From the NCBI GenBank assembly GCA_017519405.1, contig JAFWSH010000014.1, positions 98,192 through 162,191 on the forward strand: DNA of 64,000 bases, written 5' to 3'. The translations under genes and the position numbers were made by a program. Below, one piece after another: positions 25,959 through 34,049 of this stretch (position 1 is the stretch's first letter; every line of letters starts with the position of its first letter). Source of the DNA: Clostridia bacterium. Lineage in GTDB: Bacteria; Bacillota; Clostridia; Christensenellales; Aristaeellaceae. The notes below the pieces were generated by a model that saw only the letters and a list, made by a program, of their open reading frames with translations, did no database searches and was not told the origin of the DNA.

Positions 25959-26840
25959 TCATTCGTCCTCTTCAATGATGTCATACACGAACACCTCATG
26001 GATTTCCCGGTCATAGCCTTCATAGAATCCGGACGGCATTCCGGCAATGATTCTGGCACCTCTGTTGTACAGAACAAGCAGCCGGCCACGGCTTTTGTCA
26101 AACGTCAGGCCTTCGATCTCCCCTTGCCGTGTCACGTCGTCAAAGGCCTTCTCCGGCATGACACGCCCCGTCTTTTTGTCCGCGGAAACCGCGACCCGGT
26201 ACATGTGATCCGGCGCATTTTCATCGGCGTCCCCGTCGTCGCTGGTCACATACAGATCCCCGCCATAACAGGCAATGCCCTGCAGCCACCGGGGGCCCGG
26301 CTGCATCTCCAGCTTCCCTTTGTAATCCCCCGTTTCCAGGTCGTACATATACAGATAGCCGCTGGATGCGTCATCAATCCAGGAGGTCATGTAGACAGTT
26401 TTGGAGTCAGGATCCACGGCGATGCCGCTGCACTCCGTCTGCCCGGTATCCCCGCGGAAGGGAAAAACCCGCTTGAGGCGCAGCGTATCCCCGTCATAGA
26501 CTGCGACCTGTATGTTTTTCCCCACCCCGTCCATAAAGTATTCGACCCCAAGATACAGCTCGTTGTGATAGACATCAATGTCCCCGATATGGTTGACTTC
26601 CAGCGCATAGCCGACAAACGGCTCCGTGTTCCGGGCAACGAGATGCCAGCCGCTGTCGTATTTTTCCAGCGTCCCGGAGCCGCTCACCCAGTAATACCCC
26701 TGTTCTGTGCATATGCCCTGCCGTCCGCCGACTTCGTGAATCTCCGCCAGCTCATACCGGGATCCGGCGCTCGCCCGGCCGCATCCCCACAGGAGAACCA
26801 GCGCCAGCAGGCCAATCAGCATTCTGCGTGTTTTGCTCAT
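25959..26840 (-). CDS. Secreted or lipoprotein beta-propeller-like protein
   Basis: The 293-aa protein has a signal sequence (MLIGLLALVLLWGCGRAS) whose WGC could be a lipobox. The rest is beta-strand blades recalling PQQ/YncE-type propellers: GYYWVSGSGTLEKYDSGW, DIDVYHNELYLGVEYF, SGIAVDPDSKTVYMTSWID, GEIEGLTFDKSRGRLLVLYN. It would sit outside the membrane; the ligand is unknown. The ATG at 26840 lies five bases past GGGGGA, and an in-frame ATG at 26855 is less well placed. The gene stands alone between decayed genes. Confidence 0.7.
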   Translation of the reverse strand: MSKTRRMLIGLLALVLLWGCGRASAGSRYELAEIHEVGGRQGICTEQGYYWVSGSGTLEKYDSGWHLVARNTEPFVGYALEVNHIGDIDVYHNELYLGVEYFMDGVGKNIQVAVYDGDTLRLKRVFPFRGDTGQTECSGIAVDPDSKTVYMTSWIDDASSGYLYMYDLETGDYKGKLEMQPGPRWLQGIACYGGDLYVTSDDGDADENAPDHMYRVAVSADKKTGRVMPEKAFDDVTRQGEIEGLTFDKSRGRLLVLYNRGARIIAGMPSGFYEGYDREIHEVFVYDIIEEDE

Positions 26841-26965
26841 ATTTTCCCCCGTCATGTCGGTTCATCTGCCCGGCTGCGCAGCAGCCGGCGGGGAAAGCAT
26901 ACCATATTTCCCCGGCATTTTCCATCACTTTTCCGCCCCGGCGGATGCCCTGTCCTGATTTGCTC

Positions 26966-26994
26966 TTGCGCCCGCGTCAGGGATCATATATAAT
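26966..26994 (+). promoter_or_regulatory. Sigma-A promoter
   Basis: TTGCGC (26966-26971) and a consensus TATAAT (26989-26994) are separated by 17 bases. The predicted transcript starts near 27001 and leads into the gene at 27058. Confidence 0.75.
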
Positions 26995-27057
26995 GCCCCT
27001 AACACAAGGCGGGGCCGTGGCGTGCGGGACAGCCGGTTCTGCCGGGGAGGAAGATGC

Positions 27058-27588
27058 ATGGTCTGGGTCATTGCGATTGCGGCGCTCCTGGCGTTCCTCT
27101 TCTTCGGCTTCCCGGGGAGAAGGAACAGCGCTTCCTCATCCGACAGTACGAAAGGTGCATCCGCCGGCGTACACAGCCCATTCGCCGAGCGTGCCTCAAC
27201 CGATGAGAAAGTCCCCGCCTGCCTGCGGGGCATTCATCCGGATCCGGCCTCCTTCTGGAGCACCGAGGAATTCTTTGTCAGGCTGGGGGAGGCGTGTGCC
27301 GCCATCACGGACAGGAAGCTCACCTGCTCCATGGATCTTCGGCCCAACGGCGACTTTACGGTGCTGATTACTTTTGCCTCAACGGCCGGCAGGTTTTTCC
27401 CGGCCCTCTTCGACGACATCGCCTCCTGGTTTTCCGGCACAGACCCTCAGCTTACTTCTGCGTCCTGCACATGTCAGCAAATCCGGGATGCCGTTAGTGA
27501 CGACGCCCCCACCGCTTTGGTGGAGACCGACGACGGCTGGGACAGAAAGAGCGTCATCATCGTCTGGAATCCCTCTGGTATGCCGTAA
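27058..27588 (+). CDS. Membrane-anchored protein of unknown function, possibly frameshifted at its end
   Basis: A 176-aa protein with an N-terminal anchor helix (VWVIAIAALLAFLFFGF), a low-complexity linker and a small domain (FWSTEEFFVRLGEACAAI, CSMDLRPNGDFTVLITF, FDDIASWFSGTD). The ATG at 27058 follows GGGGAGGAAG and a good promoter. The frame stops at 27586 (after VIIVWNPSGMP). A different frame continues plausibly (LWYAVKPGSSGSETAVN ... FRKWIKAGRKPPM) to TGA at 27701, so a one-base shift near 27571-27575 may have shortened it. Family not recognised. Confidence 0.6.
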   Translation: MVWVIAIAALLAFLFFGFPGRRNSASSSDSTKGASAGVHSPFAERASTDEKVPACLRGIHPDPASFWSTEEFFVRLGEACAAITDRKLTCSMDLRPNGDFTVLITFASTAGRFFPALFDDIASWFSGTDPQLTSASCTCQQIRDAVSDDAPTALVETDDGWDRKSVIIVWNPSGMP

Positions 27589-27726
27589 AGCCCGGCTCCA
27601 GCGGAAGTGAGACGGCCGTCAACTCCTCCGGCGACGTGCTGTTCACCGCCACGGCGGAATTCCGGAAGTGGATCAAGGCCGGCCGAAAGCCGCCCATGTG
27701 AGTGCCCCACCCGGTGCCCGATACCG

Positions 27727-27750
27727 AAAAAACGCCCCCCGGCGGGGGCG
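27727..27750 (-). terminator. Terminator of the oxidoreductase/isomerase operon
   Basis: On the minus strand CGCCCCC and GGGGGCG form a tight stem followed by TTTTTT. It lies 61 bases past the stop of the oxidoreductase gene. Confidence 0.85.
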
Positions 27751-27810
27751 GAAGAAGGGAGCGGGTCCGTGGGCAGGCTTTGCAGCTGGCATAAGCTCGC
27801 CACGGGCGGT

Positions 27811-28992
27811 TCAGTGCGTGCCGCCGTAGGTGTCGCTCAGATCGGCCACCACGGCTTTGGAGGGGTCAATCGTCTTGCGGCGGGAGGTGGCGATGCGCTT
27901 TTTCAGCTCCTCATAGTACAGGTCCTCGTCGATGGGCAGGGTCACCTCCCGGCCCAGGAAGGTGGACAGGTGCATGGCGTTGCTGAGCATCAGGCCCCGG
28001 ATGCCCTCCCGGCCGTCTGCCACCAGGGGTTCGCCCCGCAGGATTGCCCCGCCCCAGGCGTTCACCACCCCGGTGTGCTGCGGATTCAGGCCGTCTGTCT
28101 CCACCACGCCTTTTTTTGCGGGCATGCTGGCGAAGGGCTCCTTGTTGGTGGCGCTGAATTCCGGCTCGGAAACGCTGTACTCCTCCAGATAGAGCTGGTT
28201 GTGCTCCACCAGCAGCTTGGCCCGGTCCATCTGGATCTCAAAGCGGTTGGAGCCGTGGGCGTCGCCGGTTGTGGTGACAAACACGCCGGTGGCGCCGTTT
28301 TCGTATTCCACATAGGTGGTGACGTCGTCCTCCACCTCAATGTCATGCCACAGGCCGAACTTCATGTGGGTGTCCACCTTCACGGGCAGGCCGCAGATCC
28401 ACTGCCACAGGTCCAACTGATGGGGGCACTGGTTCAGCAGCACGCCGCCGCCCTCGCCGGACCAGGTGGCCCGCCAGTCGCCGGAGTCGTAATAGCACTG
28501 GGACCGGTACCAGTCCGTGATGATCCAGTTGGTGCGGCGGATGCGCCCGTATTGGCCGGACTGCACCAGCTCCCGCATCTTGCGGTAGACGCAGTTGGTG
28601 CGCTGGTTGAACATCAGGCCGAACACCACCTCCGGGTGCCGGTCCGCCATGGCGTTCATCTCCCGCACCTGCTTGGTGTAGACGCCCGCGGGCTTTTCCA
28701 CCATCACGTGGATGGAGCGCTTCATGCACTCCATGGCCAGCCCGGGGTGGGCGTAGTGGGGGGTGGCCACAATGCAGGCGTCGATAAGCCCGCTGTCCAG
28801 CATGGCCTCCGCGGTATCAAAGAAGGCCACCTGCTCCCCCAGGCGCTGCGCGGCCCACGCCTTGCGGGCGGGGTTGATGTCCGCCACCGCGGTCAGCACA
28901 AAGTCGGGGCACTCGCCGTCCACCACCCGGCAGGCGTGGCCGCTGCCCATGTTGCCGATGCCGATGATGCCCAGCCGAATCTTCTTCTCCAT
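27811..28992 (-). CDS. Gfo/Idh/MocA-family oxidoreductase
   Basis: The 393-aa protein begins with a Rossmann fold (LGIIGIGNMGSGHACRV), followed by IVATPHYAHP and the family-typical VEKPAGVYTKQ, in which the Lys contributes to catalysis and NAD(P) binding. The C-terminal alpha/beta domain carries NQCPHQLDLWQWICG, with the His used as proton relay in this family. It would oxidise or reduce a sugar, inositol or related polyol. The ATG at 28992 follows GAGGAGG. It lies 27 bases after the isomerase gene on the same transcript, a pairing typical of inositol- or glycoside-type catabolic operons. The substrate cannot be deduced. Confidence 0.88.
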   Translation of the reverse strand: MEKKIRLGIIGIGNMGSGHACRVVDGECPDFVLTAVADINPARKAWAAQRLGEQVAFFDTAEAMLDSGLIDACIVATPHYAHPGLAMECMKRSIHVMVEKPAGVYTKQVREMNAMADRHPEVVFGLMFNQRTNCVYRKMRELVQSGQYGRIRRTNWIITDWYRSQCYYDSGDWRATWSGEGGGVLLNQCPHQLDLWQWICGLPVKVDTHMKFGLWHDIEVEDDVTTYVEYENGATGVFVTTTGDAHGSNRFEIQMDRAKLLVEHNQLYLEEYSVSEPEFSATNKEPFASMPAKKGVVETDGLNPQHTGVVNAWGGAILRGEPLVADGREGIRGLMLSNAMHLSTFLGREVTLPIDEDLYYEELKKRIATSRRKTIDPSKAVVADLSDTYGGTH

Positions 28993-29019
28993 GGTGCTTC
29001 CTCCTCTGTTTACAGCATA

Positions 29020-29859
29020 TTACAGCAGCTTTTTCAGTGCGTCGCAGGCCGCGTCGAAAGCCGCGTCGCTGCTGGGGTAACAGAAAGCGTCGATCTGGGT
29101 CCTCTGCCCGGCCTGCTCCAGGTTCCTCAGTCCGTCGAACACGCTCAGGTGGGGCTCCACCGTCACGGCCTTCCCGCCCAGGGAGCGGAAATCCCCCAGG
29201 ATCTCCGGCACATGGCCGATGCCGTGTCCGGAGGGCACCACCTTGCCGTCGGGCAGGGCGTCCTTGATGTGCAGGTAGCTGATCCGGTGCCGGAGCAGGG
29301 CCCAGGCGGCCAGCGTGTCCTGTCCGCACTGGACAAAGTTGGCGGGGTCGAAGATGCCCTGCAGGGCGGGGAACGTCTCCAGCAGATCGGCGCAGCGGTC
29401 CGCCATGTCCCCGTAGATGCCCTTCTCGTTCTCGTGGCACAGGGCGACGCCGCTGCCCTCCGCCGCCTCCAGCATCTGCCCCATCCAGTCCATCACCTTG
29501 CCGCGGCAGGCCTCCTTCTGCCCGTCGGAGACATAGAAGGAGAACATCCGCAGGTTCCTCGCCCCCAGGACCTCCGCCAGCTCCAGCGTGTGCCGCAGCT
29601 TTTCCAGGTGGGCGGGGAAGTCCTCCGTCTGGATGGAGATCTTGCCGATGGGCGAGCCCATGGACCAGACGGCGAGCCCGGCGTCATCCAGCTTCCGGCG
29701 CACTTCCCGGGCCTTGTCCAGGCTGATGTCCGAGATGTTCTGCCCGTCCACCCCCCGGATCTCCAGCCCGGCCAGGCCGTTGCGCCGCAGGGCGGCAATC
29801 TGCCCGTCCACCTGCCCGCTGGCCTCGTCGGCGAAGGCATAAATCCTCAGTTCCTCCAT
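29020..29859 (-). CDS. Sugar phosphate isomerase/epimerase-like TIM barrel
   Basis: This 279-aa protein fits the xylose-isomerase-like TIM-barrel (AP_endonuc_2) family. Candidate metal ligands lie at strand ends: Glu in GLEIRGVDG, Glu in LCHENEKGIYGD, Asp in GIFDPANFVQCG, His in ISYLHIKD, His in SGHGIGHV and Glu in VTVEPH. Its start ATG at 29859 follows GGAGGT. It is the first gene of a two-gene operon with the oxidoreductase. The pair probably interconverts a keto-sugar or keto-inositol. Confidence 0.85.
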   Translation of the reverse strand: MEELRIYAFADEASGQVDGQIAALRRNGLAGLEIRGVDGQNISDISLDKAREVRRKLDDAGLAVWSMGSPIGKISIQTEDFPAHLEKLRHTLELAEVLGARNLRMFSFYVSDGQKEACRGKVMDWMGQMLEAAEGSGVALCHENEKGIYGDMADRCADLLETFPALQGIFDPANFVQCGQDTLAAWALLRHRISYLHIKDALPDGKVVPSGHGIGHVPEILGDFRSLGGKAVTVEPHLSVFDGLRNLEQAGQRTQIDAFCYPSSDAAFDAACDALKKLL

Positions 29860-29939
29860 GTTCCTCTACCTCCTGTCTCTCCTGTGGCGGATTCCCTGTG
29901 CATCTGTCTGACGTAACTGACCGTTGTTGCTTCGGCTCT

Positions 29940-29968
29940 ATTGTAGCGCAGATGGGGGGCTGTGTAAA
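29940..29968 (-). promoter_or_regulatory. Promoter of the isomerase/oxidoreductase operon
   Basis: On the minus strand TTTACA (29963-29968) and TACAAT (29940-29945) are 17 bases apart. The leader to the ATG at 29859 is about 75 bases. Confidence 0.7.
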
Positions 29969-29994
29969 TGCAATATGACGGCCGTTTTATTGCA
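29969..29994. promoter_or_regulatory. Operator-like dyad next to the -35 box
   Basis: TGCAATA (29969-29975) and TATTGCA (29988-29994) form an inverted repeat with a 12-base spacer. It abuts the upstream side of the -35 element, the usual place for an activator (AraC- or CRP-type) site. No local regulator gene is adjacent. Confidence 0.55.
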
Positions 29995-30039
29995 ATAATT
30001 GTCCTGTTGAAGGCACGCATCAACGCCCCGGTTTTCTGC

Positions 30040-30603
30040 TCAGATCCCGTAAACCGCCACGCCTGCCAGCGCCGCGATGCCGATCAGGGCGATGGGGGAG
30101 ATCCCCTTCCCCCTGATCCGCCTGGAACCGAAGTAGATTGCGGCCAGCACCGCCGTCACGGCAAGGGAAACCCAGTCCGGCGAACCCTGACGGACGCCGC
30201 CCATGCAGTTCTGCAGGATCATGAAGACGCCGGTCTCCAGGACAATCCCAGTGATGCACGGTTTCAGACCCCGGAGCACCGCCTGGGCATATGGGTTCTT
30301 CAGCAGCTTTTTCAGCAGCACCATCACCAGCCAGATGACGACAAAGGCCGGAAGGACCACCGCCGCGGTGGCGATGAGCGCGCCGGGCAGCCCCGCCTGA
30401 GAGCTCCCCACATAGGTGGCCAGGTTGACCATGATGGAGCCGGGGGTGCTCTCGCTGACGGCAATCATATAGGTGAGCATCTCATCATCCAGCCAGCCAT
30501 AGGACAGCACCACACTCCGGATCAGGGGAATCGCGGCGTAGGCGCCGCCGAAGGAGAACAGCCCCACCTGCAGAAAGCCGATGAGCAGTTGCAGAAAGAT
30601 CAC
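30040..30603 (-). CDS. Chromate transporter family protein, second half
   Basis: A 187-aa membrane protein of the CHR family with the GLFSFGGAYAAIPLI and SESTPGSIMVNLATYVG motifs typical of the roughly 190-aa half-proteins encoded in pairs. The start is a GTG at 30603 whose GTGA overlaps the stop of the upstream half, implying translational coupling; GGGGAAG lies just upstream. The two halves probably assemble as a heterodimer exporting chromate or a related oxyanion, but in anaerobes the physiological substrate is usually unknown. Confidence 0.85.
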   Translation of the reverse strand: MIFLQLLIGFLQVGLFSFGGAYAAIPLIRSVVLSYGWLDDEMLTYMIAVSESTPGSIMVNLATYVGSSQAGLPGALIATAAVVLPAFVVIWLVMVLLKKLLKNPYAQAVLRGLKPCITGIVLETGVFMILQNCMGGVRQGSPDWVSLAVTAVLAAIYFGSRRIRGKGISPIALIGIAALAGVAVYGI

Positions 30604-31175
30604 GGCTTCCCCGCCCCCTTTCCGCGGAGCTGCCGGCACAGGAACACAGAAAGGCTGACGACCGCCGCCGCCAGCATCAGGGCGATGGAGGAAACCCGCA
30701 GCGCCAGCAGGTCGATGAGCAGCATCCCGACGGCGGCGCAGCCCATGATGGCCAGCGGCAGCGGCTTCTTTTCCGTGTGCCGGATCATCTTCAGCGCCGC
30801 ATCCAGGATCAGGATGCCCACGGCGAGCTTGATGCCCTGAAAGGCGTGGGCGATCCAGGTGATTTCCAGAAACCGGTCCAGGAACGTGGAGATCAGCAGG
30901 ATCACCAGGAACGACGGAACCACCACCCCGACGGTGGCAGCCGCTGCGCCGGGCAGGCCCTTTTGCTTATAGCCCACAAAGGTTGCGCAGTTGATGGCGA
31001 TCGGCCCCGGGGTGGATTCCGCGATGACCGTGATGTCCATCATCTCATCCCGGGTGATCCAGCGCTTTCTCTCCACGCAGGTGTCGTCGATGAGGGAGAT
31101 CATGGCGTAACCGCCGCCGAAGGTGAACAGGCCGATCCTGAAAAAGGTCAGAAACAGGTCCAGCAGTATAGGCAT
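30600..31175 (-). CDS. Chromate transporter family protein, first half
   Basis: A 191-aa half-size CHR protein with FRIGLFTFGGGYAMISLID and IAESTPGPIAINCATFVG, in register with the motifs of its downstream partner but in opposite predicted topology, as usual for these pairs. The ATG at 31175 follows GAGGAG; the longer frame begins with a TTG. It overlaps the second half by four bases. Confidence 0.85.
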   Translation of the reverse strand: MPILLDLFLTFFRIGLFTFGGGYAMISLIDDTCVERKRWITRDEMMDITVIAESTPGPIAINCATFVGYKQKGLPGAAAATVGVVVPSFLVILLISTFLDRFLEITWIAHAFQGIKLAVGILILDAALKMIRHTEKKPLPLAIMGCAAVGMLLIDLLALRVSSIALMLAAAVVSLSVFLCRQLRGKGAGKP

Positions 31176-31369
31176 GGATTCACTCCTCAATGGTTCCTCC
31201 GGTGATCATGGGCTGCGCCGGTTCACCGGGCCAGGGCAGCGCCCATGTCGAAGGCCTTTTTGCACTCCAGGGGGAAAATGATCTCATTCTCAATAGATTC
31301 GATGATCCTCCCCCGAATCCCTTTTTGAGGACCCGGACCTCTTTTCCCGGCCCCCGGAGCACGCCGCCT
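31176..31369. other. Intergenic stretch with a possible minus-strand gene tail
   Basis: No intact gene is seen. On the minus strand the frame ending at TGA 31223 reads IIESIENEIIFPLECKKAFD and MGAALAR, and a neighbouring frame upstream reads GGVLRGPGKEVRVLKKGFG. Together they look like the decayed, frameshifted tail of a gene of unknown family. Confidence 0.3.
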
Positions 31370-31397
31370 TTGCAAAACAGCCGGGCTGTGGTATGAT
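31370..31397 (+). promoter_or_regulatory. Extended -10 promoter of the CotH gene
   Basis: TTGCAA (31370-31375), 16 bases, then TATGAT (31392-31397) preceded by the extended -10 TG dinucleotide. The leader to the ATG at 31508 is about 105 bases. Confidence 0.6.
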
Positions 31398-31507
31398 GGA
31401 GCAGCACAAAATCCCGTGGAGTGGAGCCGAGAAAATGAGCGAAATCACCGTCAGCGCCGTGCACCTGAGCACCCGGCACCGCATGGATCAGGAATGAGGG
31501 AAAAGTC

Positions 31508-33211
31508 ATGAGGAAGCGAGCATTCTTTCTGGCCCTGCTGGCCGTCCTTGTCTGGGCCTGCTCCTGCAGTATGGCGGAGGAGGCTGTTCCCGTGCGCTTC
31601 CGGATCGACGGGACGCAGACCGTGAATGCATGGGAGGACGGGGCGGGCACAGCCCATGTGTTCCTGCCGTCCTTCGCGGCTGAAGGGGCTGTCACAGCGC
31701 TTCTCCCGGAGGGCGTGGAGGCTTCCGTCGGCGGTGTTCCCCTGGCATCCGGGATGGACTGCGGTGTGTTCGAGCCGGACAGGGAATACGATCTGACCTG
31801 CAGCCAAGGCAGTGCCCGGAAGATCATTTTTCACTCATCCGCTGCTGTCGCCGCCCTGTTTGTCAACACCGGGGCGGAGGAAATGGCCCGCGTAAACGCG
31901 GACAAGAATTATGAGACAGCGGCGGCCGTATCGCTGTATGACGCGGATGGTGCGCTGGTATACGCCCGCCCCTCCGGCTGCCGGATCGGCGGAAGGGGTA
32001 GTTCCACCTGGCTGAAGAACAAAAAGCCGTACAACCTGAAGCTGGATCGCGCTGAAGGGCTGCTGGGCATGGGTGCGGCCAAAAAATGGTCGCTGCTGGC
32101 CAACGCCTTCGACGAGACCAACCTGCGAAACAAGGTAATCCTGGACTTTGCCCGGGAGATCGCCCCCTATTGCGGGTTTGCGCCGGCGTGTGCCTTTGTG
32201 GAGCTCTACCTGAACGGGGATTATCAGGGCCTGTACCTGCTGTGCCAGAGCGTAAAGGATACCGCCTCCGCCTTTGTGAAGCCATCGGACAAAGACTGCT
32301 ATGAAATTGAGCTGATGATGCCGGGCAAGCTGGACCCGGACGGGGACGCCGTGTCCCTCAACCCGGCCATGTCGGCGGAGATCAAGGCGCCGTCTGACTG
32401 TACGTCGGAACAGAAGGCACAGGTGCAGCACATGGTGGAAGCAATTTCCATGTGGATCGGCGCCGACGGGGACGAGATGCCCGGCATCCGTCCGGATGTG
32501 GAATCCTGGGCCCGGAAGATGCTGATTGAGATCGTATTCGAAAACTATGACAGCCCCAATGCCAGCCAGTTCTTCTGGGGCAGCCTGCGGGACGGGACGG
32601 TTTTCGCCGGCCCGTGCTGGGATTACGATCTGTCCATGGGCATCTACTATACCGACTGGAGCACACCCCATGCCATCATGGCCTTCAAGGACTGGAACCT
32701 GGGGGCGGACGTCTCCTGGTATCACGGCGCCTGGGGGAAACCGGCTATCCGGGATCGCGTGCTGGCGCTGTATCGGGATGAATACCACGGGAAACTGGTG
32801 GAGCTGGTGGAGAAACGCATCCCCGGGGAGGCCGGCCTGATTGCCGCGGCCGCACGCAGCGACCGGATCCGCTGGCCCGAATACCGGCAGCGCCATGACA
32901 GCTTTGACCGGGCCGTGGCGGAACTGACGGCATTCATGCGGGAGCGGATCCGCTTCCTGGACGCCCTGTGGATCGACGGCAGGGCATATCACATCGTCAC
33001 CATGAGGCTGCCCAACACCCGCATGCTGCACTGCTACGTCCCCGATGGGGAGAGCTGCCGGGAACTGCCGGAGCCCTGGGAGGTGAGCATGCCCGGGGAG
33101 GGGATGGACGGCGTCACGGTCTGGTATCGCCAGGACAACGATGCGCCCTTCGACCCGGACACGGAGATCACGGAAGACCTGTCGCTCTATGCCGTAATGC
33201 CGGGTGCGTGA
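31508..33211 (+). CDS. CotH-family secreted kinase-like protein
   Basis: The 567-aa protein has a signal peptide (AFFLALLAVLVWACSCS) and then a CotH domain. It shows the diagnostic GRGSSTWLKNKKPYNLKLD and LGMGAAKKWSLLANAFDETN motifs, with R, GxSTW and K defining the atypical kinase nucleotide site. A later WDYDLSMG would supply the catalytic metal-binding Asp. CotH of Bacillus phosphorylates spore-coat proteins. Secreted homologues in Clostridia often associate with surface or cellulosome-like proteins, so the partner is open. A beta-rich C-terminal domain follows residue 480. ATG at 31508 follows GAGGGAAAAG. Confidence 0.85.
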   Translation: MRKRAFFLALLAVLVWACSCSMAEEAVPVRFRIDGTQTVNAWEDGAGTAHVFLPSFAAEGAVTALLPEGVEASVGGVPLASGMDCGVFEPDREYDLTCSQGSARKIIFHSSAAVAALFVNTGAEEMARVNADKNYETAAAVSLYDADGALVYARPSGCRIGGRGSSTWLKNKKPYNLKLDRAEGLLGMGAAKKWSLLANAFDETNLRNKVILDFAREIAPYCGFAPACAFVELYLNGDYQGLYLLCQSVKDTASAFVKPSDKDCYEIELMMPGKLDPDGDAVSLNPAMSAEIKAPSDCTSEQKAQVQHMVEAISMWIGADGDEMPGIRPDVESWARKMLIEIVFENYDSPNASQFFWGSLRDGTVFAGPCWDYDLSMGIYYTDWSTPHAIMAFKDWNLGADVSWYHGAWGKPAIRDRVLALYRDEYHGKLVELVEKRIPGEAGLIAAAARSDRIRWPEYRQRHDSFDRAVAELTAFMRERIRFLDALWIDGRAYHIVTMRLPNTRMLHCYVPDGESCRELPEPWEVSMPGEGMDGVTVWYRQDNDAPFDPDTEITEDLSLYAVMPGA

Positions 33212-33268
33212 TCCCGCGGAAACGGGCTCCTGCCTACAAAAAAAACATTCATCACCCTGCGTCAGGTA

Positions 33269-33299
33269 TTGCTTGTGACGCGGCGTCATGTGGCAGAAT
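33269..33299 (+). promoter_or_regulatory. MerR-type promoter with 19-bp spacer and internal dyad
   Basis: TTGCTT (33269-33274) and CAGAAT (33294-33299) are 19 bases apart, the overlong spacing typical of MerR-activated promoters. The spacer contains the perfect 13-bp palindrome TGACGCGGCGTCA (33276-33288). The MerR gene itself starts 25 bases downstream, so autoregulation is likely. Confidence 0.75.
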
Positions 33300-33323
33300 C
33301 CATGGCGAAGGAGGTGAAAGGCT

Positions 33324-34049
33324 ATGTCGACATACACAACGGGAGAGATTGCAAAGCGCTGCGGCGTCACGGTCCGAACGGTCCAGTACTATGATGCCCG
33401 GGGCATCCTGGTTCCCAGTGGGCTCTCCGAGGGCGGGAGACGGCTCTACTCGGAAGACGATATGAAGCGCATGAAGATCATCTGCTTCCTCCGGGAGCTG
33501 GATCTATCCATCGATACCATCGCTCAGATCCTGCAGGAGGAGCATCCCGAGAAGGTGGTTTCCCTGCTGATTGAGCAGCAGGAGAAGGCGCTCTCGGAGG
33601 AGATCTCCCAGAAGCAGGAAACACTGGAAAAACTGCGGGAGCTGAAAAACGGGCTGAAAGGCCGGGCGGCATTCTCCCTGGAATCCATCGGCGACATAGC
33701 CATCCTGATGGAAGGCAGGAAAAAACTGAAAAGCATGCGCTGGATGATGATTCTGACCGGCATCCCGGTGACGGCGCTGCAATGGTTCTCCATCATTTTC
33801 TGGATCGTCAAAGGGGTGTGGTGGCCGTTCATCGTCTGGGTATTGGCGGCCGCTGTCTGGGGGACGCTGGTCAGCCGGTACTACTTCCGCCATGTGGCAT
33901 ACATCTGCCCGGAATGCCACGAGGTGTTCAGGCCGGCGCTCAAGGAAGCCTTCTGGGCGAATCACACCCCCACAACCCGAAAGCTGACCTGCACCGCCTG
34001 CGGCCACAGGGGCTTCTGTGTGGAGATCTGGGGAGGTGACAGGGCATGA
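33324..34049 (+). CDS. MerR-family regulator fused to membrane helices and a zinc ribbon
   Basis: Residues 1-70 are a MerR winged helix (YTTGEIAKRCGVTVRTVQYY, then ARGILVPSG and GRRLYSEDD). A dimerising coiled coil covers about 75-115. Unusually, two hydrophobic helices follow (MILTGIPVTALQWFSIIFWI and WPFIVWVLAAAVWGTLV), and then a zinc ribbon (YICPECHEVF ... LTCTACGHRG). The protein is thus a membrane-bound MerR. The ATG at 33324 has a near-perfect AAGGAGGTGA. The stop overlaps the next gene's start by four bases, tying it to a membrane metalloprotease-like protein. It probably senses an envelope signal. Confidence 0.85.
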   Translation: MSTYTTGEIAKRCGVTVRTVQYYDARGILVPSGLSEGGRRLYSEDDMKRMKIICFLRELDLSIDTIAQILQEEHPEKVVSLLIEQQEKALSEEISQKQETLEKLRELKNGLKGRAAFSLESIGDIAILMEGRKKLKSMRWMMILTGIPVTALQWFSIIFWIVKGVWWPFIVWVLAAAVWGTLVSRYYFRHVAYICPECHEVFRPALKEAFWANHTPTTRKLTCTACGHRGFCVEIWGGDRA

